Positions 6,959-19,593 are shown, counted from the first letter of the stretch. The stretch: 35,421 nt of DNA from an uncultured Helicobacteraceae bacterium (GCA_947311765.1 CAMZLS010000055.1:1-35421), one strand, 5' to 3'. Notes: generated by a model not told the origin, from the sequence alone. Translations and numbers: made by a program.

Positions 6959-8896
6959 ATGTCAAATAGATTAGAAAAAGAAGATTCTCCTTACCTCCAA
7001 CAACACAAAGACAATCCTGTGAATTGGTACCCGTGGGGTGATGAAGCATTTGCCAAGGCAAAAGCTGAAAATAAAGCAATATTTATAAGTATTGGGTATA
7101 GTTCATGCCATTGGTGTCATGTAATGGAAGAGACTGTCTTTGAAAACCAAAAGTGTGCTGATGTTTTAAATGAGTATTTTGTCAGTATTAAAGTTGATCG
7201 CGAAGAGCGTCCTGATATCGACAAATATTATCAAGAAGTTTATATGCTTCTAAACCGCCGTGCGGGTGGTTGGCCAACATCTATCTTTTGTACCCCACAA
7301 AACAAGCCTTTTTTTGCAGGAACATACATACCCCCTGAATCACGCCAAGCCTCTATTGAGGGTATGGGTTTTATCGAACTAAGTAAACTTATTGGTGAAA
7401 AAGTGGCTCAAAATGATACGCAACTCCATAAAAATGCAGATGAAATTCAAAGCTATCTTAAACCAAAAGAGCACCCTACTCAAGCTACAAAACTGACAGA
7501 AGATATCGCTAGTATATTTTTTAAAAATCTAAAGTTTAATTACGAAGAGACTTATGGCGGATTTTCAGTATCTCCAAAATTTCCACACACTTCAACGCTC
7601 AATACCTTAATGAGCATCTACGAAATAAATCCAAACAAGGAGATAGCTTCAATACTCACACACACTCTTAACAATATGGCACTAGGTGGTATGTATGACT
7701 TAATTGATGGTGGTTTTTGTCGTTACAGCGTTGATTCACAATGGCTTGTTCCGCATTTTGAGAAGATGACTTATGATAACGCCCTGCTCTGCGAAGTTTA
7801 TCTGCGAGCATATAAAATTTTTCACAATGAAAACTATCTACTTATAGCTCAAGAGATAGTCTCTTTTATGCAAAAATTTATGCTAGAAGATAATCTCTTC
7901 TACTCTGCAAGCGACGCTGATACCGAGGGCGAAGAAGGTAAATATTTTGTTTATTCTTATGAAGAAGTACAAAAAGTTATTTTAAATTGTGGTCACAGCA
8001 AAGAGGAATCTAAAAGTATCTTACAAGCCTTACATGTAAGCAAAAATGGAAACTTTGAGGGAGCAAATATTATCCGTCTTAAAGAGCTTTCAAAACCTGA
8101 GTGGTTTAAAAAAATAAAAATTGCTCTTCAAGAGCTTCGCAAACCTCGAGCCTACCCTTTTATCGATAAAAAAGTTCAGACCTCTTGGTCTGCTATGATG
8201 ATTAAATCATTTTTTGAATTAGCGATATATGATGAAAACATTCTCCCTCAAGCAGTCTCTTCACTTGATGGCTTGCTTGAAAAAATGATGTTAGACTCTA
8301 CTCTTATGCACTCCACTCTTATAAACAAAGAGCCAAAAATAGAGGCTTTTTTAGAAGATTACGCTTATCTTGGAGTAACACTTATCACTGCCTATGAGCT
8401 TACATGTAACGAAAACTATCTTATCCTTGCACAACAGATGGCAAATAGTGCCTTAGAGCGATATTACGACAAAGGGCGTTGGTACTTTAGTCGTGGAGAG
8501 TTTACAACTGAGGCAGATATGAGAGATAGCTCTTATCCTGGTTCTGTTGGTGTGATAGTTGATTTACTGCTCTCTCTTGGAAGCATTTTAGATGATAAAT
8601 ACCGTCATTTTGCTTTTAAAACCTTAGAATATTACTCCTACGATCTACATAAAAGACCGATGAACTATCCTTATATGACAAACCAAGCACTGCGTTATAT
8701 TCATGAAGACCATATTGTAAAAGTTCCTTTTGAAACTTCTATAAAAGAGATACGAAATGCCAGTAACTATCCCTATTTACATGTAAGATATCATGAGCAA
8801 GAGAACATGATGCTGTGTAATAATCACAACTGTTTTGCCAATGCAAACTCTATCAAGGAACTCTTCAAAGACGATGATAAATCTGTCCGTCTGTAA
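6959..8896 (+). CDS. YyaL/DUF255 family protein with N-terminal thioredoxin-like domain
   Basis: 645 residues, close to the family's usual 650-700. The N-terminus (about 1-165) is the SSP411/DUF255 thioredoxin-like domain with [20 protein letters not shown] at the start and a redox-type C50-H-W-C53-H motif, then [11 protein letters not shown] and FFAGTYIPP. The rest resembles an alpha/alpha-toroid glycosidase-like or epimerase-like fold, with [32 protein letters not shown] and the late DSSYPGS motif. No signal peptide, so cytoplasmic. The biochemical role of the family is unknown. An AAAGAG site precedes the ATG. Three copies of TTACATGTAA lie inside it (8030, 8400, 8777). It appears to be a single gene closed by the terminator at 8886. 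Confidence 0.9.
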   Translation: MSNRLEKEDSPYLQQHKDNPVNWYPWGDEAFAKAKAENKAIFISIGYSSCHWCHVMEETVFENQKCADVLNEYFVSIKVDREERPDIDKYYQEVYMLLNRRAGGWPTSIFCTPQNKPFFAGTYIPPESRQASIEGMGFIELSKLIGEKVAQNDTQLHKNADEIQSYLKPKEHPTQATKLTEDIASIFFKNLKFNYEETYGGFSVSPKFPHTSTLNTLMSIYEINPNKEIASILTHTLNNMALGGMYDLIDGGFCRYSVDSQWLVPHFEKMTYDNALLCEVYLRAYKIFHNENYLLIAQEIVSFMQKFMLEDNLFYSASDADTEGEEGKYFVYSYEEVQKVILNCGHSKEESKSILQALHVSKNGNFEGANIIRLKELSKPEWFKKIKIALQELRKPRAYPFIDKKVQTSWSAMMIKSFFELAIYDENILPQAVSSLDGLLEKMMLDSTLMHSTLINKEPKIEAFLEDYAYLGVTLITAYELTCNENYLILAQQMANSALERYYDKGRWYFSRGEFTTEADMRDSSYPGSVGVIVDLLLSLGSILDDKYRHFAFKTLEYYSYDLHKRPMNYPYMTNQALRYIHEDHIVKVPFETSIKEIRNASNYPYLHVRYHEQENMMLCNNHNCFANANSIKELFKDDDKSVRL

Positions 8897-8902
8897 GACG
8901 GA
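8886..8902 (+). terminator. Rho-independent-type terminator after the YyaL gene
   Basis: TCCGTCT (8886-8892) pairs perfectly with AGACGGA (8896-8902) around a GTA loop. The stem includes the TAA stop codon, and GGTTTTAAACTTTT follows. It is the most GC-rich compact hairpin in the intergenic sequence here. Confidence 0.65.
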
Positions 8903-9013
8903 GGTTTTAAACTTTTCGAGTACCAATAAAACTATCTATTCAATTTTAGGGGTATTTTAGTTCAAACCCATTGGAAACCTTATAAAAATTGATTGGCGTT
9001 ATTGTTATCTTGC

Positions 9014-9076
9014 TTACATGTAAGAGTGTATTAATTGCTTTTTGAATATAATCACTTACATATTACATGTAAGGTG
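9014..9076 (+). promoter_or_regulatory. mobB promoter flanked by two TTACATGTAA palindromes; SD abuts the second
   Basis: A Campylobacterota-style -10 TATAAT is at 9047-9052, preceded by a T-rich run (TTGCTTTTTGAA). Palindromes TTACATGTAA sit at 9014-9023 and 9063-9072, start to start 49 bp. The second abuts the Shine-Dalgarno AAGGTG (9071-9076; the two share AA), seven bases before the TTG start of mobB. A bound protein at either copy could affect transcription or translation, though most copies of this palindrome elsewhere are inside genes. Confidence 0.5.
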
Positions 9077-9083
9077 ATAAAGA

Positions 9084-9587
9084 TTGAAAAAAAGACTTGC
9101 AGTTGCTTTTACCGGACCTTCAAGCAGTGGTAAAACAACGCTTATATTAAAAGTGGCGCGTAGGCTCATTCACGAGAATGGGCTTAAGGTGGCGATTGTC
9201 AAAAATGACCCCAAAGATAAAGCACGCTTTGATGTTCCAGGAAAAGATAGTTATAAGTTTTCTGATACTGGTGCGGAGGTTATTGTCACCTCTCCGACTC
9301 GTACTACTTATTTTTCTCAAAAACAGCAGAGTCTTGATGAGATTATAGAGCTTTTTGGGGACTTTGATATTTTGCTTGTTGAAGGCTTAAAAAACCTACC
9401 ATTGCCACGGATAAGCATCTTTAGAGAGAGTATAGACAAGGAGTATCTTCCCTATATGAATGCGCTTGCGATTGATGGGAGTATCAATCGCATTGACTAT
9501 GACCTACCTCAAGGACTTGATGTTCTTGATCTTAACAATGAATCCACTGTCATAGAGTGGATTTTAAATCACGCTAAGGAAGTATAA
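9084..9587 (+). CDS. mobB: Molybdopterin-guanine dinucleotide biosynthesis adaptor MobB
   Basis: A 167-residue P-loop NTPase with the Walker A motif GPSSSGKTT near residues 11-19 and [17 protein letters not shown], the Walker-B-like stretch typical of MobB, near 91-107. It assists MobA in attaching GMP to molybdopterin for enzymes such as nitrate reductase or formate dehydrogenase. The start is TTG, backed by AAGGTG seven bases upstream; no ATG or GTG fits the Walker A distance. Its TAA stop shares one base with the fbp ATG, so the two genes are coupled. Confidence 0.88.
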   Translation: MKKRLAVAFTGPSSSGKTTLILKVARRLIHENGLKVAIVKNDPKDKARFDVPGKDSYKFSDTGAEVIVTSPTRTTYFSQKQQSLDEIIELFGDFDILLVEGLKNLPLPRISIFRESIDKEYLPYMNALAIDGSINRIDYDLPQGLDVLDLNNESTVIEWILNHAKEV

Positions 9588-10441
9588 TGACCTCACTCGA
9601 ACCGATATTTGAAGCTATAAAAACATCAGCTTTTCGCATTCATGAAGCAATTACCAATGAAGATACAGATTATTCAGCCCAATCAAATCAATCAGGTGAT
9701 ATTCAGCTTAAGCTTGACATTATTAGTGATTTAATTATTGCTGAAGAGTTTTCTAAGCTTCCTGTTATCAAAACTATTGCTAGTGAAGAGAAAGAAGAAG
9801 CTGAAACCCTTCATCCTGATGGGCAACTTCTCATTGCTTATGACCCACTTGATGGCTCAAGCCTTATAGATGTAAATCTTAGTGTAGGTTCTATCTTTGG
9901 AATCTATGATGGTGGCTGGGATGCACAAAATATGATTGCAGCTGTTTATGTCGTTTATGGCCCGCGCTTAGAGATGGTAACTGCATATCATGAGAGTGTG
10001 CGTCACTATATCTATCGTCATGGACGCTTTAAAGAGATGGAGCTTATCAAGCTAAATGAAAAAGGCAAACTAAATGCTCCTGGATCAACGCAAAATTGCT
10101 GGTCAAGTGAACATAAGGCACTTATCGAAGAGCTTTTTGATGAGGGCTATCGTCTGCGCTATTCTGGTGGAATGGTTCCTGATTTACATCAGATTTTACT
10201 TAAAGGCGGTGGACTCTTCTCGTATCCAGCAACCTCAGACCGCCCTAATGGAAAACTTCGTAAACTTTTTGAAGTGTTCCCTTTTGCCTTTATCTATGAG
10301 TTGGCAGGCGGTGAAGCAATTGGTGCTAAGGGAGAGCGTTTGATGGAGCTTCCTTGTTCTGAGCCTCACGAAAGTGCACCATGCTACTTTGGATCAAAAT
10401 ACGAGATAGCAAAAGCTAAAGATGTCTGCTGTAAACAGTAA
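9587..10441 (+). CDS. fbp: Fructose-1,6-bisphosphatase, class I
   Basis: A 284-residue gluconeogenic phosphatase converting fructose 1,6-bisphosphate to fructose 6-phosphate with Mg2+. The metal-binding core is visible: E68 in ASEEKEE and D86-P-L-D89-G-S-S in [23 protein letters not shown] and [15 protein letters not shown] are standard later motifs. It is slightly shorter than the E. coli enzyme (332) because of loop deletions, as expected for this phylum. An autotroph or organic-acid user would need it. It overlaps mobB by one base upstream and the small Cys protein by 20 bases downstream. Confidence 0.95.
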   Translation: MTSLEPIFEAIKTSAFRIHEAITNEDTDYSAQSNQSGDIQLKLDIISDLIIAEEFSKLPVIKTIASEEKEEAETLHPDGQLLIAYDPLDGSSLIDVNLSVGSIFGIYDGGWDAQNMIAAVYVVYGPRLEMVTAYHESVRHYIYRHGRFKEMELIKLNEKGKLNAPGSTQNCWSSEHKALIEELFDEGYRLRYSGGMVPDLHQILLKGGGLFSYPATSDRPNGKLRKLFEVFPFAFIYELAGGEAIGAKGERLMELPCSEPHESAPCYFGSKYEIAKAKDVCCKQ

Positions 10442-10619
10442 TATTTATGAGCAAAAACTTGATGAAGAGTTGCAAAAACTTCAAAAGTGTCAAAGTGAAC
10501 ATCAAGTAAAGAGCTGTAAAGAGTGTGAACATTATATAGGCTGTGATGTTCGCAAAGCTTATGTAAATGCCGTGTACAACAGTATGTCAAAAGGCGATAC
10601 TGGCGGATTTGAATTTTAA
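10422..10619 (+). CDS. Small Cys-rich conserved-looking protein
   Basis: 65 residues, function unknown. The N-terminal half is a charged helix that may form a coiled coil ([12 protein letters not shown]), followed by a C-x2-C-x6-C pattern in [14 protein letters not shown] and an ordered C-terminus ([13 protein letters not shown]). The cysteines could bind zinc or a cluster. It starts inside the last 20 bases of fbp in another frame and ends 18 bp before metG, so it is cotranscribed. My impression is that similar proteins occur in other Campylobacterota, but I cannot check that here. Confidence 0.7.
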   Translation: MSAVNSNIYEQKLDEELQKLQKCQSEHQVKSCKECEHYIGCDVRKAYVNAVYNSMSKGDTGGFEF

Positions 10620-10637
10620 TGAAAGAGATAAAAATAT

Positions 10638-12578
10638 ATGAGTAATTATGTAACTACCCCTATCTACTATGTCAACGGTGAAGCCCATATTGGACATGCT
10701 TATACAACATTTATTGCTGATACTATCGCGCGTCATTCACGGCTTATAGGCGAGGAGACTTATTTTTTAACAGGCACAGATGAGCATGGTCAAAAGATTG
10801 AAGAGTCAGCTCTTAAAAATAAAAAATCTACTCAAGAGTTTGCAGATGAGATAAGTGCTACTTTTAAAAACTTGTGGGATGAGTTTGATATCAGTTATGA
10901 TCAGTTTATCCGCACCACGGACGAAGAACATAAAAAAGGTGTTCAAAAAGCCTTTGAAGTGATGTCTGCTAAAGGTGATATATATAAAGGTGATTACGAG
11001 GGTCATTACTGCGTAAGTTGTGAGACATTTTTTCCTGAAACACAACTTATTGATGGTGAATTTTGCCCTGATTGTGGACGCACTACAAGCACGGTAAAAG
11101 AGGAGAGTTACTTTTTCCGCCTCTGCGATTATGAACAGAAGCTTCTTGATTATTATGAAGCACATCCTGATTTTATCTTGCCAAAATCACGCCGTAATGA
11201 GGTTATCAACTTTGTAAAAGGTGGCTTGCATGACCTTTCAGTCACCCGAACAAGCTTTACTTGGGGCGTAAAACTTCCTAAATCTTTCAATGATGACAAA
11301 CATGTGATGTATGTGTGGTTAGATGCCCTTTTAAACTATATCACTGCGCTTGGCTATGGTAATGATGAAAAAAATATGCACCTTTGGCCTGCAAATATTC
11401 ACTTTGTAGGCAAAGATATTTTACGCTTTCACGCTATCTACTGGCCTGCATTTTTAATGAGTCTTGATCTGCCACTTCCTAAACATATCGGGGCTCACGG
11501 TTGGTGGACTCGTGATGGTGAGAAGATGAGTAAGTCTAAAGGCAATGTTATTCACCCAAAAGAGGTTGCTGATGCTTATGGTCTCGATAATCTTCGCTAC
11601 TTTATGATGCGTGAAGTGCCTTTTGGACAAGATGGTGATTTTTCACAACGAGCTTTTATTGATCGTATCAACTCTGATTTATCCAATGATTTAGGCAATC
11701 TTTTAAATCGTATTATCGGGATGAGCGGCAAGTATAGTGACTTTCATATCGACTCAAAAGATGTAGAAAAATACCATACAAAAGAGCTCTCAGAGATGAA
11801 AACAGTCCTCGATAGTCTCGATGAATATCTTGATGAAATTCGTATGCACCGCTACTTAGAAGAGTTATGGAAACTTTTTAGCATTGGAAATAAAGCCATA
11901 GAAGAGCATGCTCCATGGGTAAAAATGAAAGAAGGCAAAACAGATCAAGCCTTAGCAACCGTTGCACTCATTGCTAATATTTTAGCAAAAGCTTCTTTGC
12001 GTTTGCATGGTGTTATGCCTCAAACAACCACAACGATAGCGGGTGCGCTTGGTATTGAGATGAGCACAAAACATTATACTAAACTTATTAAAGATGATGC
12101 TCTGCTTGCTCCTTTTGTTATTCAAAAAGTGCCACCTCTTTTCCCTCGTGTGGAAGAACCTTTGATTAAAGAAGCCCCAAAAGCCATGCTCGAAGCTGAG
12201 AAACCAAAAGAGAAAAAAGAACCTGTAAAAGAGATTGTAAAAAATGAAGATAATCTTATTGGTATAGATCAATTTTTTGAAACAACTCTAAAAATTGGTC
12301 TTGTTGTAGAGGCTGAGGAAGTTGCGAAGAGTAAAAAACTCCTTAAACTTCAAGTAGATATTGGTGAAGAAAAACCCCGTCAAGTTGTTGCTGGTATCAA
12401 AGAATTTTACAGCGCCGAGTCTCTTATAGGTACGCAAGTATGTGTTGTTGCCAACCTCAAACCTGCCAAGCTTATGGGAATGATTTCAGAAGGTATGCTC
12501 CTTGCTGCAAAAGATGAAGAGGGACTTTGTCTTATTCGCCCTGAGAAACCGAAAAAAATCGGTACAAAAATCTCTTAA
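10638..12578 (+). CDS. metG: Methionyl-tRNA synthetase
   Basis: 646 residues charging tRNA-Met with methionine in the cytoplasm. The class I signatures are HIGH at 17-20 and KMSKSKGN at about 296. A zinc knuckle is in the connective peptide (CVSCETFF and FCPDCG). After the anticodon-binding helical domain comes a Lys/Glu-rich linker and then a C-terminal tRNA-binding EMAP/Trbp111 domain (IDQFFETTLKIG to the end), which makes the protein a dimer in related enzymes. GAAAGAGAT precedes the ATG. Confidence 0.97.
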   Translation: MSNYVTTPIYYVNGEAHIGHAYTTFIADTIARHSRLIGEETYFLTGTDEHGQKIEESALKNKKSTQEFADEISATFKNLWDEFDISYDQFIRTTDEEHKKGVQKAFEVMSAKGDIYKGDYEGHYCVSCETFFPETQLIDGEFCPDCGRTTSTVKEESYFFRLCDYEQKLLDYYEAHPDFILPKSRRNEVINFVKGGLHDLSVTRTSFTWGVKLPKSFNDDKHVMYVWLDALLNYITALGYGNDEKNMHLWPANIHFVGKDILRFHAIYWPAFLMSLDLPLPKHIGAHGWWTRDGEKMSKSKGNVIHPKEVADAYGLDNLRYFMMREVPFGQDGDFSQRAFIDRINSDLSNDLGNLLNRIIGMSGKYSDFHIDSKDVEKYHTKELSEMKTVLDSLDEYLDEIRMHRYLEELWKLFSIGNKAIEEHAPWVKMKEGKTDQALATVALIANILAKASLRLHGVMPQTTTTIAGALGIEMSTKHYTKLIKDDALLAPFVIQKVPPLFPRVEEPLIKEAPKAMLEAEKPKEKKEPVKEIVKNEDNLIGIDQFFETTLKIGLVVEAEEVAKSKKLLKLQVDIGEEKPRQVVAGIKEFYSAESLIGTQVCVVANLKPAKLMGMISEGMLLAAKDEEGLCLIRPEKPKKIGTKIS

Positions 12579-12584
12579 ATTCTT

Positions 12585-13544
12585 GTGAGACTTGAAAATG
12601 TTCTAGCGCTAACTCATGGCTCTTTAATGAGCCAGCCCCATATTTCACTTTTTAACGATATAGTTATAGAGGCTTCTCGTGTAAAACGAGGTTCTCTTTT
12701 TGTTGCGCTTAAGCCTCATGATATTTCACAGGCTATCGAGAAGGGTGCGTATGGCATAGTGTATGAAAGAGATTTAGAGTTTGATGATAAAGAAATAGCA
12801 TGGATAAAAGTTGATGATAGTTATGATGCTCTGAAACGATTGGTGCGTTTTATCCTAATAGACAAAGAGCTTGTAGCTTTTACATGTAAGCCTATTATCT
12901 TGCAAGTAGCTAAACAATTTACAACATCAAATGAATTTATTGTTTTAGAGGGAAGTTTAAGCGATAATTTCTCAAAACTTTTATCTGCTACACCTAAAAG
13001 CACCCTACTTTTCGTAGAATCTCAGATAAAGAGTGATCTTTTTACTAATGCTTCTCGTCTTAGCGATAGTAGCGTTGAAGACAAGATAAGATTACTTGAA
13101 CATACCTTGTTTGAGATGGCTTTTATTTATAGAGATACCTACTATGAACGCCAGATGATATCACCTCTTTTTATCCCTTATATGGAACAACTTTTGGCAC
13201 TTTTTCATAAGCAAAATATTTCTTACAAGATAAAACCTTTTGTAAATATGCCCCATTTTCATGCAAGATTTGTAAACTCTGCCTTACATGTAAGGGATTT
13301 TGGAACTACAAACAGAGTCATTATTTTTGAAAACGATGCAACTCTTATCGAAGAAGAGATAGCTTTTATATCACAAAATGCACCTTGGGCACACTCCTTT
13401 TCGCTTAGCTGTGATGACTTATCAGAAAAAGAGGTCATGAAGATTTTAAGAGTTAAGCATTTTAATTTTGCATTACTTAGCGGGGTTAAAGCTACATTTT
13501 TAGACAATGAGAGCAATTATCTAAGACAACAGACACTTTTTTAA
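12585..13544 (+). CDS. Protein with a Mur-ligase N-terminal-like segment, no ATPase domain
   Basis: 319 residues. The first 80 or so resemble the UDP-binding N-terminal domain of MurE/MurF (EASRVKRGSLFVALKPHD and AIEKGAYGIVYE), which in true ligases reads DSRxVxxGxLFVA followed by a conserved GA-x-A-V. No GTNGKTT-type P-loop follows, so ligase activity is not expected. The remainder is unrecognised. The likely start is a GTG six bases after the metG stop, implying coupling. Two TTACATGTAA copies lie in it (12880, 13284), encoding FTCK and LHVR. It could have a regulatory or scaffolding role in envelope synthesis, or the likeness may be only structural. Confidence 0.6.
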   Translation: MRLENVLALTHGSLMSQPHISLFNDIVIEASRVKRGSLFVALKPHDISQAIEKGAYGIVYERDLEFDDKEIAWIKVDDSYDALKRLVRFILIDKELVAFTCKPIILQVAKQFTTSNEFIVLEGSLSDNFSKLLSATPKSTLLFVESQIKSDLFTNASRLSDSSVEDKIRLLEHTLFEMAFIYRDTYYERQMISPLFIPYMEQLLALFHKQNISYKIKPFVNMPHFHARFVNSALHVRDFGTTNRVIIFENDATLIEEEIAFISQNAPWAHSFSLSCDDLSEKEVMKILRVKHFNFALLSGVKATFLDNESNYLRQQTLF

Positions 13545-13554
13545 GGATTTTAAG

Positions 13555-14691
13555 ATGGACAGAAGAGATTTTTTAACAACAGGGGTTTTAGCATCTAGTA
13601 CACTTTTACTCGATGGTTGCAATGAGAGCAATCGTCAAGCTATAGACTACTCAAAACATCCAAAAAAAAGCACTGATGATTATAAAAGTGTTGCTATCAA
13701 TAAAAATAGAAAAGTCACTCTCAAACTCGCTACAAGCTGGCCTGCTCATTTTCCTATTATGGGAACAGGCGTTGAGCGTTTTGTAGAAAAGGTAAAATGT
13801 GCTAGCGGTGGCTCTTTAGAGATAAAACTTTTTCCTAAAAATACACTGATACCTGCTTTGGCAGTTTTTGATGCAACTTCTAGCGGTGAGATAGACGCTT
13901 TTCACTCTGGGCCATATTATTGGAAGGGAAAAAACAGTGCTTTTTCTCTTTTCAGCGGAGTACCTTTTGGATTTACTGCCGAAGAGATAAACTCATGGAT
14001 GATGTATGGTGATGGTCTTGCTATGTGGCGTGAAATGTATGCAAAATACAATCTCTATCCATTTTTAGGTGGTAACACAAATATACAGATGGGCGGCTGG
14101 TTTCGTAAGCCTTTAGAATCACTTGCAGATATGCAAGGTCTAAAAATGCGTATTCCTGGTCTTGGTGGTGAGGTTTTTTCCCAACTTGGTGTAAATACCA
14201 TTCTTCTGCCTGCTGGAGAGATTTATACATCACTAGAGCGTGGCGTAATTGATGCAACTGAATGGGTTGGTCCTGCACTTGATATAAAGATGGGATTTTA
14301 CAAGGTCGCACCTTATTATTATTCAGGTTGGCATGAGCCTGGTTCTGTTTTGGAATTGACATTTAACAAGCATGTTTGGGAGAAACTCTCTAGCGAACAT
14401 CAAGCGATTATAGATTTGGCAAGTAGTGATATGAATAATTCCATGATGATAGAGTTTCATGCCGAAAATATCAAAGCATTAGCAAAACTCGAAGCCTTAC
14501 ATGTAAAGATAGACTCCTACCCTCAAGATATCATAGATGCAGGAAAAATTGCCTTACAAAGTGTGACCCAGAGATTAGGAAAAAAGAGTGCAGACTTTAA
14601 GCATGTGTACGAAAACGCAGAAGCTTACCTTAAGCTTTCAAAAGCATGGGATGAAGTTAGCTTGAAAAACTTTTTGAATATTCGCTTATAA
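13555..14691 (+). CDS. TRAP transporter solute-binding protein (DctP family), Tat-type lipoprotein
   Basis: 378 residues. The N-terminus has a twin-arginine motif (RRDFLTTG, R3-R4) and a lipobox-like LLDGC with Cys22, so it is probably exported folded and anchored by lipid. The mature part is a DctP/TakP-like binding protein: LKLATSWP at the start, FPKNTLIPALAVFDA, GGWFRKP, LKMRIPGLGGEVF and SLERGVIDATEWVGP, the last being the carboxylate-binding and dimer-type signature of the alpha-keto-acid branch. The binding Arg in MRIPG is present. No DctQ/DctM membrane genes are nearby, so it is an orphan that must use a permease elsewhere. AAGGA lies nine bases before the ATG. Confidence 0.88.
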   Translation: MDRRDFLTTGVLASSTLLLDGCNESNRQAIDYSKHPKKSTDDYKSVAINKNRKVTLKLATSWPAHFPIMGTGVERFVEKVKCASGGSLEIKLFPKNTLIPALAVFDATSSGEIDAFHSGPYYWKGKNSAFSLFSGVPFGFTAEEINSWMMYGDGLAMWREMYAKYNLYPFLGGNTNIQMGGWFRKPLESLADMQGLKMRIPGLGGEVFSQLGVNTILLPAGEIYTSLERGVIDATEWVGPALDIKMGFYKVAPYYYSGWHEPGSVLELTFNKHVWEKLSSEHQAIIDLASSDMNNSMMIEFHAENIKALAKLEALHVKIDSYPQDIIDAGKIALQSVTQRLGKKSADFKHVYENAEAYLKLSKAWDEVSLKNFLNIRL

Positions 14692-14790
14692 TGGAGGCTT
14701 GTGTAAAAAAGTACCTAAGATAACAAAAACTCAAGCCATGCCAAGCATAAAGCTGAGAACTGTATCAAAGGTGAGTGCTTGCCTAAAGTC

Positions 14791-15468
14791 TTAGTGCTCT
14801 TCGCTCATAAGAACAGCGCCACCAAGGTAAACATATGTCAGCATCATAAAGATAAATGCTTGTAACAGTGCCATAAAAGAAAGGAGCGCAAATGGAATCA
14901 GAGGTAGCAACCATGGAGCTAGCATCAAGATTACCATCAAGAACATATCATCACCTTTTACATTTCCAAAAAGACGGAAGCTAAGAGAAATAATGCGAGA
15001 GATATGAGAAACGATTTCGATTGGAAACATTAACCAATATAACCACCAAACTGGTCCAAGAAAGTGCTTGAAGTATGTAATAACACCATTACGACGAATT
15101 CCTTCATAGTTATAGTAAACAAATACAACAATCGCAAGCGCTAAAGTAAAGTCAAGAAATGCACTCGGCGCTTCAAAACCTGGAATAACACCGATAACAT
15201 TTGCAACCGCTACAAAAAGACCAATAGTTGCTACAAGTGGAAGATACTTACGCGCCTCTTCTTTACCCATAACATCTGCACCCATAGCAAGAACGCCACC
15301 AAGATATGCTTCCATAACATTTTGTGTACCTGTTGGTACTATACGAAGACTTTTAGTTGCTGTCTTAGCTAAAAACAGTACAATGCCTGCTGCCAATAAC
15401 ATATGTGTTGCATAAATAAAAATGTGGTTATGGCTAATTAAACCAAAGAATGTAAACAGTTCACCCAT
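14791..15468 (-). CDS. atpB: ATP synthase F0 subunit a
   Basis: 225 residues, polytopic inner-membrane protein forming the proton half-channels against the c-ring. The conserved Arg of helix 4 is in SLSFRLFGN, the family signature (about residues 157-165), and [21 protein letters not shown] is the last helix region. I start at the ATG at 15468 (AAGGGAC upstream); a TTG one codon earlier gives the same frame. It stands apart from the other atp genes, as is common in Campylobacterota. The 99 bp between its end and the convergent DctP gene hold no convincing terminator that I can see. Confidence 0.95.
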   Translation of the reverse strand: MGELFTFFGLISHNHIFIYATHMLLAAGIVLFLAKTATKSLRIVPTGTQNVMEAYLGGVLAMGADVMGKEEARKYLPLVATIGLFVAVANVIGVIPGFEAPSAFLDFTLALAIVVFVYYNYEGIRRNGVITYFKHFLGPVWWLYWLMFPIEIVSHISRIISLSFRLFGNVKGDDMFLMVILMLAPWLLPLIPFALLSFMALLQAFIFMMLTYVYLGGAVLMSEEH

Positions 15469-15500
15469 CAAGAGTCCCTTGTGCTGAAATTATTGTATGG

Positions 15501-15506
15501 ATTATA
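15501..15506 (-). promoter_or_regulatory. Possible -10 element for atpB
   Basis: On the minus strand TATAAT occurs in an AT-rich run (TATATAATATAATCC) about 33 bp upstream of the atpB ATG, downstream of the ribF stop. No good -35 is seen, which is usual for this phylum. Confidence 0.35.
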
Positions 15507-15529
15507 TTATATATTTGGTTAAAGTATTA

Positions 15530-16369
15530 TTAGAATACATGTTGTTTTAATAATTTATTTGCAATAACAATATCACTTCTAATTGCCTCTTTTAGAGCTT
15601 CTAGTGAAGAAAACTTTTTATTTTCACGCACAAAATCTATAAAGCTTATCGAAGCCTTTTGCTTACATGTAAGCATAGCATCTAGGATATGGGTTTCTAC
15701 TGCAAAATTACCATCTGTACTATGGCGATGTCCAATAAATGATACCGAGGGGTGAAAGTGCTCTTCATCATCAATACGCGTTAGTGTCGCATATACTCCC
15801 TCTTTTGGAAGTAGAAAATCCTTTACATGTAAGTTAATAGTAGCAAAAAGCTCTCTCTTGCCCAAACCTTGCCCCTTGATAACTTCACCATGGATTGTAT
15901 AATTATGCCCTAAAAAGGCATTTGCACCTCTAATATCTGAAAGTTTTAGCTTGGCTCTTATTTTATGTGAATGGATAGAATCATTTTGATAAAGAACCTC
16001 ATTTATCACTATAACTTCCCCGTCAAAAAGTGCTTTTAAATCTTTATGTGAGCTATGACGATTTTTTCCAAAACGAAAATCATAGCCCACTACAATAGTT
16101 GTAAGCTTTGGAAATGCTTTTTCAAGCATTGCAATAAAACCCTTACCATCAAGATGGCGAATATCTTCTAGTTGATAATAAAAAATGCGATATTTGCTAA
16201 AATGTTCACGATCTCTAGCGGGTGTCAAATTCGCATAACCAGTTTCAATAACAACAATAGCACCCTTTTCTCCTAAGGCGGAAAAAAGATGTTGGTGCCC
16301 TATATGCATTCCATCAAAGCCACCAATAGCTACAGCTTCAATGTCGTTTATAGCAGTAACAGTATTCAA
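15530..16369 (-). CDS. ribF: Bifunctional riboflavin kinase / FAD synthetase
   Basis: 279 residues making FMN and FAD from riboflavin. The N-terminal nucleotidyltransferase domain has GGFDGMHIGHQ near 17-27 and VVGYDFRFGKN near 94-104. The C-terminal flavokinase domain has GEVIKGQGLGK and KEGVYATLT; the usual PTAN motif reads ATIN, retaining Thr and Asn. The start is TTG with AGAGGG upstream, overlapping tlyA by 32 bp. Two TTACATGTAA copies (15663, 15823) encode LTCK and LHVK. Confidence 0.92.
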   Translation of the reverse strand: MNTVTAINDIEAVAIGGFDGMHIGHQHLFSALGEKGAIVVIETGYANLTPARDREHFSKYRIFYYQLEDIRHLDGKGFIAMLEKAFPKLTTIVVGYDFRFGKNRHSSHKDLKALFDGEVIVINEVLYQNDSIHSHKIRAKLKLSDIRGANAFLGHNYTIHGEVIKGQGLGKRELFATINLHVKDFLLPKEGVYATLTRIDDEEHFHPSVSFIGHRHSTDGNFAVETHILDAMLTCKQKASISFIDFVRENKKFSSLEALKEAIRSDIVIANKLLKQHVF

Positions 16370-17041
16370 TATTGCCCTCTTTTCCTCTAATATGTGCTTC
16401 TTCTTTGGCTATAAGCTTCCACCCTTTAATACTGCAAGTATCTTCAAATTGTAGCATTGCCTTAGCGATAGCTTTTTCATCTTTTACTACGCCATGATTA
16501 TCGCGTTTTGCTTCACGCCCTACTTCAAACTGTGGCTTGAAAAGTAAAATAATCCACTCTTGTGAAAGGCGTTCAACATCATCTAAAATATGCGTTAGTG
16601 AAATAAAAGAGACATCACTTGTTACTAATTCATAATGCTTATCGCTATGAAATTCTCGTATATCTGTCTGTTCATATAAACTTACTCTCTCATCATCTCT
16701 TAAGCTTACATGTAACTGATCTGTTCCCACATCAACAGCATCTACATGCAAGGCACCCTCTTGAAGCAAAACCTCTGTAAAACCCCCTGTGCTTGAACCA
16801 ATATCAAGAACATTCAGACCCTTACATGTAAAGGGGAGTAGCGGCAGAAATGTTTTTAGCTTCAAAGCCGCACGGCTAACATACAGATCATCACCCAAAA
16901 CTTTTACACTTTCATCTTTGACTTTAAAAGCACTTTTTGTGATCACTCTGTCATTGAGTGTGACTTTTTTGTCTTTTATTAGCTGTTGGGCTTTATTGCG
17001 ACTGTCTGTAAAACCATTTTCTACTAAATAATGATCTAATC

Positions 17042-17045
<4 letters not shown>
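16338..17045 (-). CDS. tlyA: TlyA-type rRNA 2'-O-methyltransferase with S4 domain
   Basis: 235 residues. An N-terminal S4 RNA-binding domain (MRLDHYLVENGFTDSRNKAQ to about 60) is followed by an FtsJ/RrmJ-like SAM domain with motif I VLDIGSSTGGFTEVLL near 84-99. TlyA methylates ribose in rRNA and affects capreomycin sensitivity in other bacteria; it is also annotated hemolysin A. The start is TTG with GAGGT upstream, and it overlaps the stop of the beta-barrel gene as TTGA. Two TTACATGTAA copies (16706, 16822) encode LHVS and FTCK. Confidence 0.92.

Positions 17046-19593
<2,548 letters not shown>

Noticed and set aside
14692-14790. Terminator between the convergent DctP gene and atpB
   Set aside because: Only a distant GGCTTG/CAAGCC pair with a 30-base loop is present; not convincing.
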